Origin: an uncultured Clostridia bacterium
GTDB lineage: Bacteria; Bacillota; Clostridia; UBA1381
Assembly (NCBI GenBank): GCA_944392335.1
Contig: CALXWJ010000097.1
Span: 62,001 to 126,000 of the forward strand
Direction: 5' to 3'
DNA: 64,000 bases
Position numbers and translations under genes: made by a program. Position 1 is the first letter of the stretch. Each line of letters opens with the position of its first letter. Of the stretch, positions 36,200 through 44,579 are shown one piece after another. The notes beneath the pieces are model-generated. The model saw only the letters and a list, made by a program, of their open reading frames with translations, searched no databases and had not been told where the DNA came from.

Positions 36200-37954
36200 A
36201 TGAAACAATTTAAAAGAGCTGTATCGGTTATTGCGGGATTATCAACATTGTTGTCCGGTATTTGTGCAAACGCTCAAAATCCGTTTGCACAGATCGGTCA
36301 GACCAATGGGGATACATTCACAATAAATGCTTCGATTGATATCTTGGATGAGGATATCGGCAAAAGCGTGAATATTCTTGTTTTGAACCCGGGAATGACG
36401 GTAAATGACGTTGGGGTCAATGATAATGCACTGCAAATGCAGTACGAGCTTACGGCAGATACAAACAAATTAAATTATGAGTTTCCTATTCATTTGGACG
36501 GCGACAATGATACCGGAAGCTATACGGTATTATTTAAGATCGACGGTAAAGAGGTAGAAGAATGCAGTGTATATTTTGCAAGCGTTGAAGACAGAGAAGA
36601 ATTGATAAATCAGCTCAATACCGCCACTGATGCTTCACAGATAGAAGCCTTGCTGGAGGAAGCAAAGAGGGTTCTTTCCTTTGATAACAGCTTATATGCC
36701 GCGATCGATAAAACTGAATTTTCCGCTTTGCTGTTTGAATACTTAAGCAATGAAAAGCTTGATGAAAAAAATTCCCAGAACGCGGCTGACAGAATCAAGG
36801 AATTGATTTTTACGCAAAGCTTCAACGAAGGCTTGATAAATGTTTTATGCGATTCAGAATACAATTTTGTATATGAGGATATGGGGAATCTCGAATCACT
36901 TGATGAAGACGGCGCTACAGTTTACAGTGTTGTCATGAAAGAGATTTTAAATACCAATGGTAAAAAATTGTTGGCAGAGAGTCTTATAAATAAGGATTTT
37001 AAGTCTATTGATGAATTAAAGGATCAGTTGTGTAAAAATGCCATGATGTATGCAATAACAAATTCCATATCGGGCGGATCAGGACATGTTTCAAAGATAC
37101 TGACTGCCGAAAATGCAGAGCTGGCGCAAATTGATATCAATGATTATTTAAATATTACGGCTTCTTCACAAAGAGCGTCAATTGATACATATCTTGCATC
37201 AAGAACATACAGCGATATATCAGATGTTGAAAAATATATTGACGACGCTATAGATGATCTTGATGATCCAGGATCGGGCAACAATTCATCAAGCAGCTCG
37301 AGCAGCAGCTCAAGCAGCAGTTCGAGTACGGGTCAATCGGTATCTCTTCCCGTAAATATACCAAATTTAAATAACAATAATAATAATGTAACAGATGTTA
37401 ATGACGACAATGTCTTTACCGACATAGAAGGTTATGATTGGGCAAAAGAAGCAATAATCGAGCTCAACAAAAAAGGAATTGTTAACGGCGTAGGGAACAA
37501 TATGTTTGCCCCGGAAAGCAATATAACACGCGAACAGTTCATAGTTATATTAATGAGAGCGTTTGAAATCGAATTAACGGATGAGCCCGGAAATTTTGAG
37601 GACGTAGCTGAAGGCAGTTATTATGAAAAATATGTTAATACGGCATATAATATGGGTATAACATCAGGAATTGACGATACGCATTTCGGTGTTGGCATAA
37701 ATATTACCAGACAGGATTTTGCGACCTTGATCGGAAGAGCGCTTGATATTTTGGGTATAACATTATCTGAAACAATTGAAAATCCTGTATTTTCAGATGG
37801 AGAAAATATTGCAGAATATGCAAAAGAATCCGTAGAGCTTCTTGCCGGCTGCAACATTATAAACGGTTTTTCGGACGGCAGCTTCAGACCTCATGAATAT
37901 TGCACGAGAGCACAGGCTGCCAAGGTAATTTACGGAATTTTGAAGGAGGAATAA
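36200..37954 (+). CDS. SLH-domain surface anchor protein with helical module
   Basis: ATG 36200 follows CGGAGGAA (584 residues) and gives a signal peptide MKQFKRAVSVIAGLSTLLSGICANA. A beta-rich domain (about 25-130) leads to the helical module (about 135-360) that is shared with the proteins at 2 and 5013 (for example ISGGSGHVSKILTAENAEL beside GTGHISSVLTKENASSV). A run of 14 serines (about residues 363-376) acts as a linker, followed by three SLH modules (about 405-584). It is the paralogue of the SLH anchor at the left edge of the window. It is expected at the cell surface, bound to secondary cell wall polymer. Confidence 0.88.
   Translation: MKQFKRAVSVIAGLSTLLSGICANAQNPFAQIGQTNGDTFTINASIDILDEDIGKSVNILVLNPGMTVNDVGVNDNALQMQYELTADTNKLNYEFPIHLDGDNDTGSYTVLFKIDGKEVEECSVYFASVEDREELINQLNTATDASQIEALLEEAKRVLSFDNSLYAAIDKTEFSALLFEYLSNEKLDEKNSQNAADRIKELIFTQSFNEGLINVLCDSEYNFVYEDMGNLESLDEDGATVYSVVMKEILNTNGKKLLAESLINKDFKSIDELKDQLCKNAMMYAITNSISGGSGHVSKILTAENAELAQIDINDYLNITASSQRASIDTYLASRTYSDISDVEKYIDDAIDDLDDPGSGNNSSSSSSSSSSSSSSTGQSVSLPVNIPNLNNNNNNVTDVNDDNVFTDIEGYDWAKEAIIELNKKGIVNGVGNNMFAPESNITREQFIVILMRAFEIELTDEPGNFEDVAEGSYYEKYVNTAYNMGITSGIDDTHFGVGINITRQDFATLIGRALDILGITLSETIENPVFSDGENIAEYAKESVELLAGCNIINGFSDGSFRPHEYCTRAQAAKVIYGILKEE
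37286..37327 (+). repeat. Serine-codon run (AGC-rich microsatellite)
   Basis: Fourteen consecutive serine codons, mostly AGC, with TCA, TCG and AGT mixed in, encode the linker of the SLH anchor. Such tracts can change length by slippage, although the mixed codons reduce this. Confidence 0.8.
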
Positions 37955-37958
37955 AAAA

Positions 37959-40880
37959 ATGAAAAAAAGATTTCTTTCTGTAATTATGGTTTTTGCATTT
38001 GCTGCAGCCTTTGTCCCCAACATGTATATTTCGGCTTATGCCGCATCAAAAGATGATGAAGCCATAAACACCATGATAGGATTGAAAGTATTTGATGCCG
38101 AGGCATATGAAAACAGAGAAAATATTCTTTCAAGAGGTGAATTTGCAAATATAATATGTAATATTATAGGTGCTTTTACCGATGCGGACCGTGAAACTGC
38201 ATGGGGAGAAAGTTTCTTCGGAGATGCAGATCAAAATACCGATTTGATCATAACGGAAGCGGGAGAGGATTATTATTCGGATGTTGATATGTCAAATGAG
38301 TATTATGATTCCATTATGACCGTTACATATATGGGTCTGATGAACGGAATGGGTAACGGTGAATTCAGACCGGAAGATGAAATAACGACTCTGCAGGTAT
38401 GCGTTGTAATGCTCAAGCTTCTCGGTTATGAGAAATATATTGATTATTACGGAGGATATCCAAGCGGTGTTCAGGTACTTTCTGAATTCCTTGAAATAAA
38501 TGACGGTGCAAGCTGCAGTGATATAGGTGCCACATATAATGATATAGCAACTATTATATTTAATTGTTTTGATATAGAAATCGTCAATCTTGCTTCAAGC
38601 GGGAACAATTTCACATTTGAAACCTATGACGGGATGACCCTTTTGACAGAGGTGATGGGTTTAGAAAAAGTTTCAGGGATAATGACCGATAACGGCATTA
38701 CAAATATATCGGGTGAAACTGAAATCGGTAACGGATTTGTTCTTGTAAACGGTAAGCAGCTTTCAAATCAGGATCCGTATTTGGGAAGCTATATCGGATA
38801 TAATGTTACTGCTTATTACATTAAAGATGAGGATGAGCTTGTATATATAGAAAAATCATACAGAAATAATGAAGTGATCATAAATGCCGAGGATTTTATT
38901 TCCTATTCATCAAATCGGATAACCTACAATATTCCCGAAAGCGGCAGAGACAGAAGTATCAGTATTGAATTGGGAGTAGCCGTTATATATAACGGACTTG
39001 CATACAGAACATTTGATAACGATACCTTTATGTTTGAAGAAGGATACATAAAGCTGATTTCACCGGATAATAACGGCGTATATCAAACCATTATTGTTGA
39101 GGATTATGATAACTGGTATGTTTCGCAAACAGATGAAACCGATTATAAAATATACAATATGGCATATGATACCGATACGTTAACGGACGATAATTTGATG
39201 CAGCTTGATGAGGGTATGACTGATGGTACTGTTTTGATTTACAATGCAGACGGGACAAAAGCGGATTTTACATCGATTGGCGCCGGATCTGTTTTAAGCG
39301 TTGCGCGAAATCAAGATAATGATCAAATTGTAAAGATAGTTGTATCAAATAACAGTATAACAGGACAGACGATAGTCGGCAGAACCTATGATGAAAACGG
39401 CAACGAGGTTTTAAGAACATCGGAGGGAATTGAGTATACAGTTGCAAAATCATATCAGAGAGCCGAAAATGCCCAGATCATTAATTTGAATGATACTGTT
39501 GACATTTATTTAAATATGTTCGGAAAGGTCGCATGGATCAGCAAAGGAATAGGAAGTACCTATACCGTGGCATATCTTATAAAGGCGCGTTCGTTTGATG
39601 ATGATGACGGAGAATTAAGATACAGGCTGCATATATACACAGAGTCCGGAAAAATGGAAAAGCTTTATCTTGCTGAAAAAGTAAAATATAAATACGGCGA
39701 TGAAATGTTTAACAGAAAGTGTGCATATGTTTTTGACAATATAGAAACATATCAGGGATTAATTGTATACCAAACAAATGAAGAGTCAGAAATTTCGTAT
39801 ATTGAAAAACCGACAACAGAAAGAAACATGAACGGCGCTTTTCAAGTCATGTATGACGGAGGAGATACACAAATCGGTTACAGAAACTACGGCACATGGC
39901 ATTTCTTCGGAAATGATAAAGTAATATTGAATGCTTCCACGACAGTATTCAAGGTGCCTCTGGCACAAGAAAATAAAGAAAATGAAGATTTGTATTCCAT
40001 AGGTGCAAGCTTTGTATACAACAGCAGCTATGTTGTTAAATCATACGGATTTGACGGACTGAGCGGATTGGCGAGGTATGTTGTTTATGAAAACGATACA
40101 GCAACATCAAATCAGTTCGGATATTCTGATAGGGATCTAAGATATATTATGGTAACCGATATCAACGAAGGTATAAATGCCGAAGAAGAAGGAGGAACGA
40201 TCATTAACGGTTACAGAGTCGGAAGGGAATATGCACTTGAAGAGGTCGAGCTTTTCTGTGTTGCGGAAGATGGTGTATACCCGACAGATGCTGCCCCTGA
40301 TACATTAAATTCTGGACAGACATATAAAATTCAGAAAGGTGATATTATAAGAGTTCTTACCGATTCTGCCGGAGAGTATGTGACGGATGTTGAGCTGTTT
40401 TTTAGACTGGACGGAGAAAATCAGCGCTGGCCCGACGGAAAACGCGGATTTTTGGCAGGAACCATAGGTTATTTTGATCCGGATGTCGACTGCGGAAGAA
40501 GATACAATCCATGGACATATGAGGCAAATCTTGCCGACAACGGATTTAACGGATTAAGAGATGATCCTATACAGTCTGCCGGTAATTTCAGGGCGGCATA
40601 CGGATATGTATATAATTATCAGGAAGGCTTGATTTATTATACAACGCAAAACATCATAGAAGAAGGATTTGATCCTGATGATGAGAGATATATGGCAGAA
40701 CAGTGGATCCCTTACGGTCAGATTGTAACTTTCACAAAGGAAGGAAAAAAATATACAGTTGAAAGCGGAATGAATAATTTAAGATCATACAGAGATTACG
40801 GTTCGGATTGTTCGAGAATTTTAACGGTATATGTCAGCGGTTTGAGCGCCGTAACATTTATAATCAATTCAGATGTATAA
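37959..40880 (+). CDS. Large secreted SLH-domain protein, paralogue of the one at 1977
   Basis: The 973-residue protein has a signal peptide (MKKRFLSVIMVFAFAAAFVPNMYISAYA) and N-terminal SLH-like modules (about 28-80, 110-165 and 170-215), including GEFRPEDEITTLQVCVVMLKLLGY. The first module is weaker than usual (ILSRGEFANIICN). The rest is beta-rich and matches the protein at 1977 in order and length, for example FVLVNGKQL, NAEDFISY and a C-terminal region with YGYVYNYQEGL. It starts 4 bases after the preceding SLH anchor. Its ligand is unknown; conservation of the pair in two loci suggests they work together. Confidence 0.85.
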   Translation: MKKRFLSVIMVFAFAAAFVPNMYISAYAASKDDEAINTMIGLKVFDAEAYENRENILSRGEFANIICNIIGAFTDADRETAWGESFFGDADQNTDLIITEAGEDYYSDVDMSNEYYDSIMTVTYMGLMNGMGNGEFRPEDEITTLQVCVVMLKLLGYEKYIDYYGGYPSGVQVLSEFLEINDGASCSDIGATYNDIATIIFNCFDIEIVNLASSGNNFTFETYDGMTLLTEVMGLEKVSGIMTDNGITNISGETEIGNGFVLVNGKQLSNQDPYLGSYIGYNVTAYYIKDEDELVYIEKSYRNNEVIINAEDFISYSSNRITYNIPESGRDRSISIELGVAVIYNGLAYRTFDNDTFMFEEGYIKLISPDNNGVYQTIIVEDYDNWYVSQTDETDYKIYNMAYDTDTLTDDNLMQLDEGMTDGTVLIYNADGTKADFTSIGAGSVLSVARNQDNDQIVKIVVSNNSITGQTIVGRTYDENGNEVLRTSEGIEYTVAKSYQRAENAQIINLNDTVDIYLNMFGKVAWISKGIGSTYTVAYLIKARSFDDDDGELRYRLHIYTESGKMEKLYLAEKVKYKYGDEMFNRKCAYVFDNIETYQGLIVYQTNEESEISYIEKPTTERNMNGAFQVMYDGGDTQIGYRNYGTWHFFGNDKVILNASTTVFKVPLAQENKENEDLYSIGASFVYNSSYVVKSYGFDGLSGLARYVVYENDTATSNQFGYSDRDLRYIMVTDINEGINAEEEGGTIINGYRVGREYALEEVELFCVAEDGVYPTDAAPDTLNSGQTYKIQKGDIIRVLTDSAGEYVTDVELFFRLDGENQRWPDGKRGFLAGTIGYFDPDVDCGRRYNPWTYEANLADNGFNGLRDDPIQSAGNFRAAYGYVYNYQEGLIYYTTQNIIEEGFDPDDERYMAEQWIPYGQIVTFTKEGKKYTVESGMNNLRSYRDYGSDCSRILTVYVSGLSAVTFIINSDV

Positions 40881-40898
40881 AGAAAGGATTCAGGATAT

Positions 40899-41876
40899 AT
40901 GAAGAAAATAGTTTTATTGATAATTTTCGTAATGATTATGTATCCGATAGGTTCATATGCAGATTATGAAAATACGGACTCTATGTTCACGGTAGAAACT
41001 GACGGAACCGTATATTTTAAAGATGACTGCAATCCATATACAGAGACCGGTATATTCTCGGACGCTGACTTTGTAGGATACGACAATAACCCTGTAAGAG
41101 TATCGTCGGGAGCTGCGGGTGAAAGTGTGCTGTTCAGGGCAACGATCAATCCCGATTATTATGAAATATATTACTGGAAAAGCGTTTTTGAAGATGGAGA
41201 TCCGAATGCTTATATTGATTTTATTGCAACAGGATCTCAGAACGGAAGATGTGACATTGATTTTTCAAAAGGTATGACGGGCTGGCAGAGCATAGGAATT
41301 TACTTTTGCCATGACGGCGCTGCAAATTTGACGGTATTTTCAAGCGGGGAAGGGAAAATCCCCGCAACGGCAATGAGGCTTGTAAAAAGAAGTGTTGAGG
41401 ATTATAATGCATATAGAATATTTGTCGGATCAAAAAATGTCGTATTGATGAAAATTGACAGCAGAAATTCAATATGTAACAGAGAAAAAATGATAATTCC
41501 CGATACTGCGCCGGTACTTCAAAATGATATAACCTTTGTCCCGATAAGATTTATAAGTGAAAATATGAACGGGAATGTTCTTTGGGACGGCAGCGAACGA
41601 AGTGTATCGGTGGAATTGAACGGGCACAATATCAAATTCTATATCGACAGTACGGTATATACCGTTGACGGTGTGGAGTATACTCTTGATTCTGCACCCT
41701 TTATCGCAAACGGAAGGACAATGATACCGATAAGGGCATTGTCCGAAGGAGCCGGAAAAACAGTGCAATGGGAGGAAAACGGTCTGATAATCATATGCGA
41801 TGAACTTGTTATCAATCAAGCAGACTATGACGCGTTTGTAGAATGTGCGGGAGCATTGCTTGAAGAAGAGATTTAA
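40899..41876 (+). CDS. Secreted copper-amine-oxidase-N-like stalk-domain protein
   Basis: The 325-residue protein has a signal peptide (MKKIVLLIIFVMIMYPIGSYA), a beta-sandwich region (about 25-165) and a stalk domain (about 175-300) with FVPIRFISENMNGNVLWDGSE and TMIPIRALSEGAGKTVQWEEN, the repeated PIR..SE pattern of PF07833. These domains are thought to mediate cell-surface or substrate binding rather than catalysis. AGAAAGGA precedes the ATG. It starts 18 bases after the SLH paralogue and ends 10 bases before the next gene's ATG, so it belongs to the operon. A similar stalk region heads the protein at 5013. Confidence 0.83.
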   Translation: MKKIVLLIIFVMIMYPIGSYADYENTDSMFTVETDGTVYFKDDCNPYTETGIFSDADFVGYDNNPVRVSSGAAGESVLFRATINPDYYEIYYWKSVFEDGDPNAYIDFIATGSQNGRCDIDFSKGMTGWQSIGIYFCHDGAANLTVFSSGEGKIPATAMRLVKRSVEDYNAYRIFVGSKNVVLMKIDSRNSICNREKMIIPDTAPVLQNDITFVPIRFISENMNGNVLWDGSERSVSVELNGHNIKFYIDSTVYTVDGVEYTLDSAPFIANGRTMIPIRALSEGAGKTVQWEENGLIIICDELVINQADYDAFVECAGALLEEEI

Positions 41877-41886
41877 GGAGGATACC

Positions 41887-44370
41887 ATGAAAAAGTGTAT
41901 AATTTTTATAGCATTACTTTCTATGATGTTTACATCGATCAACCCTGTTCCGGCTCAAGAATTGGATGTAAAACTTATAAAAGTGGCAGGGGATGATTTT
42001 AAAAATTATCCTGTCAGCAGAAATACCAATTTTAAAGATTACCCAAGCACCGGAGAAAGCAATTTAAATGCGGGTGAAGGGTTTGCCGACAAATGGAGTG
42101 CGGATTATGCTGATACTGTTGATTTTTCAGAGTCATGGCCCAAACTCTCAACCATAAACGGCGGAAGCGCTTACGGTACAAGGACAACGGGTAAAATTTA
42201 CAGACAGCTTGCAGATACCATTGCAACAGATACCGACGCTACATATTATTTTAAATTCCAAATGTCGATCACCGGCGCACAGGATGGTTCTACGGGATTG
42301 AATCTGTTGGACGGAAAAATAACGGTTGGAAATGCGTCAAAAGACGGTAGTATTGTGGCTGCCATCGATGCAGAGGGTGATATTTCATACGGCACCAAGA
42401 TCGTTAATGACGACAGAAGTGTTCATACATATATTGTCAAACTGGATATTTTTGCACAAGATGAAGATATAATCAGTTTAAAAGTATATAACGAGACAGA
42501 AACCCCTGAGGAAGTACCTTCAAGCTGGGATGTATACAAAAATATAGAATTAGGTACAGATGGTATAAAAAATATCGGTTTAAGCTTCTTTACGCAATTG
42601 ACATATTTTAATAATATAGATATTTATATAGAAGAAAAGATGTCGGAAGAGGAGCTTGCAGACCGCACGCCGATGTCATCTGTTGTAAATATAAGAGACG
42701 ATATGCACCACAGGATTTATCTTGATAAAAATAATACTGAGGTAAACAACGCACAGCTTCAGCTAAGCCCAAATACCGGATGGGAAATAAATGAAATAAA
42801 GGCGTTGGACGGCTGGGAAAAATCATGGATGGACGTTGATGATAAATACAATATATTTAATCTTAATGGGACCAAATATGAACTGAAGGTTGATGCGACG
42901 CTAAATAATTCAACGGACGGGCAGGCTGTGGCGCTTTCATACGAACCTGAATCATTGTATTATGAGTATGATATTGACAACGGTCATTATGACAGTATTA
43001 ATATTTTGGCGTCAAATCCAAATGAATATTACAGTAATGCGGCTGTTGACAAAAACAGCAAGCATATCGGCATAATACTTGTGTATGAAGACGGTGAAGA
43101 GGAGATTGTTGTTCAAAGATTATATCCCACAACCGCAGACAGAGAAGGTGAACAGGAACAAATCGTGTCAAATTTATATTCCTCCGTTACTGATCCATCA
43201 GCGGGAAAAGGTTATGTACATGAATATGTTTTCGGGGCGGATGATACAAAAATACTTGACAAAGTCCGTATTTTAAAATCGAGAACAGAATTAAATGAAG
43301 ACAATACCGCGATTAATTATGAAAACGGATTCAACGGATTAAAATGGACATATTATGCCACATCAACCGAAGAATATATATATTATGATGATGAAGGCAG
43401 AAGGGTTGTAACAACACTGGGCGAATATTTGATGGATACATACGGAACGGGAGAATCGGCGAATATGTATAATACATACGGACATATATTCTATGGCTCG
43501 GTTCTTGCGGTGACGGCTGTGAATACAATTGCCGACTACAAAGAAATATTGGAAAATAAAATATCCTTGTGGCCTGATAATCCCGATGTTTCGGTTGCAA
43601 GACAATATACCGAAGAATTTAACAAGGTATATGAAGATATCGAAGAAATGAAATCAAAAGGCAGCAATGTTTCAGCATTGGAAGATAACGAAAAATATGC
43701 AGCAATGAAACAGATGATCTCAAGAATCCCAACGATAAACAAATCAGAGCTTGCTGCAGATATGGATAATGCATATTTCAGCGTTGAATTCTCTATCCCT
43801 GTAGATAATATTAACCCAACTATAACAAAGGGCGGCACAAGCTTCACCGACTATACTACAGATATAAACGATAATGTCGTTACATTTACATTTGACAACG
43901 ATTTTGATTATACAAGCACATATTCAATTACTCTTAATTCAAGTATCTATTCGGCAGCTGATCATACCATAACATTGGGAAGTGAAAAGGTATACGAATT
44001 TACTTTGCCCAAAGTATTTGATGTTTCAGCATTTGCATTAAGAGATAAAGACGGAAATGCTATTGAAGATGAGAACGATATATACAGTGATTTTACATAT
44101 GATATCGTATACGGAGATTTTTCAGTTACGAATTATCTCATGCCGAGTATTGATGTCGGTTTAACCGTTGCAGTATTTTCTCCCGACGGAGAGATGGTTG
44201 CTTCTGCATCAAAAACCGCGCAATTACAAGAAGGGGAAAGCATTGGATGGGATAATTTAATGCTTGATACCGGACTTGAAAGTCTAAAGGACTGCAAAGT
44301 GAGAATGTATATCTGGGATTCTTTTGAGAAAATGAACACAATATATCCGGCAAAAGGAATAGATTTTTAA
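41887..44370 (+). CDS. Large secreted protein with LamG-like and repeated uncharacterised modules
   Basis: ATG 41887 follows AAGGAGG (827 residues); the in-frame start at 41845 is upstream of the ribosome binding site. A signal peptide ends near PAQE. An N-terminal LamG-like region (about 25-260) resembles those of the proteins at 44580 and 48654 (NTNFKDYPSTGESN beside NTNFRDYPTDNESN). A second module (about 275-520) beginning NIRDDMHHRIY and containing NTGWEINEIKALDGWEKSW is closely matched in the protein at 48654. A helical stretch and two Ig-like regions (about 630-827) finish it. No catalytic motif is seen; a carbohydrate-binding or bridging role is possible but not shown. Confidence 0.75.
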   Translation: MKKCIIFIALLSMMFTSINPVPAQELDVKLIKVAGDDFKNYPVSRNTNFKDYPSTGESNLNAGEGFADKWSADYADTVDFSESWPKLSTINGGSAYGTRTTGKIYRQLADTIATDTDATYYFKFQMSITGAQDGSTGLNLLDGKITVGNASKDGSIVAAIDAEGDISYGTKIVNDDRSVHTYIVKLDIFAQDEDIISLKVYNETETPEEVPSSWDVYKNIELGTDGIKNIGLSFFTQLTYFNNIDIYIEEKMSEEELADRTPMSSVVNIRDDMHHRIYLDKNNTEVNNAQLQLSPNTGWEINEIKALDGWEKSWMDVDDKYNIFNLNGTKYELKVDATLNNSTDGQAVALSYEPESLYYEYDIDNGHYDSINILASNPNEYYSNAAVDKNSKHIGIILVYEDGEEEIVVQRLYPTTADREGEQEQIVSNLYSSVTDPSAGKGYVHEYVFGADDTKILDKVRILKSRTELNEDNTAINYENGFNGLKWTYYATSTEEYIYYDDEGRRVVTTLGEYLMDTYGTGESANMYNTYGHIFYGSVLAVTAVNTIADYKEILENKISLWPDNPDVSVARQYTEEFNKVYEDIEEMKSKGSNVSALEDNEKYAAMKQMISRIPTINKSELAADMDNAYFSVEFSIPVDNINPTITKGGTSFTDYTTDINDNVVTFTFDNDFDYTSTYSITLNSSIYSAADHTITLGSEKVYEFTLPKVFDVSAFALRDKDGNAIEDENDIYSDFTYDIVYGDFSVTNYLMPSIDVGLTVAVFSPDGEMVASASKTAQLQEGESIGWDNLMLDTGLESLKDCKVRMYIWDSFEKMNTIYPAKGIDF

Positions 44371-44395
44371 ATAACACACTTGTGTAAAAATCTGT

Positions 44396-44560
44396 TCAAT
44401 AAGGGCTTGTCCCGTCTTGGGCGAGGACAAGAGCAAAACAGGCGATTCGTGAATCGCCCCTACGTTGCTGCGCTGTAATCAGTGGGAGATAATACTCTCA
44501 CTGATTACAAATATAGAACCCGCCGTCAAGCGGCAGGGGACATTTGTGCGCGGTTATAAA
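44396..44560 (+). repeat. Structured dispersed repeat, copy C
   Basis: The best-preserved copy runs from TCAATAAGGGCTTGTCCC to GGTTATAAA. Hairpins in order: CTTGTCC/GGACAAG with an inner CGTC/GGCG stem; GGCGATT/AATCGCC with a CGTG loop; TGTAATCAGTG/CACTGATTACA (11 bp) with an inner GAG/CTC pair; GCCG/CGGC around TCAAG; then GGGGACA and a terminal GTTATA. It ends 20 bases before the ATG at 44580, so here it makes up the leader. Confidence 0.85.
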
Positions 44561-44579
44561 ACAAACAGGAGGCAGCTTG

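Noticed and set aside
37286-37327. CRISPR-like or functional tandem repeat
   Set aside because: It is a simple serine-codon run within a coding linker, with no spacer structure. No CRISPR array, tRNA or rRNA was seen anywhere in the window.
44544-44579. In-frame extension of the giant protein gene into repeat C
   Set aside because: The extension uses a GTG inside the repeat and has no ribosome binding site, whereas ATG 44580 follows CAGGAGGC and begins a normal signal peptide.
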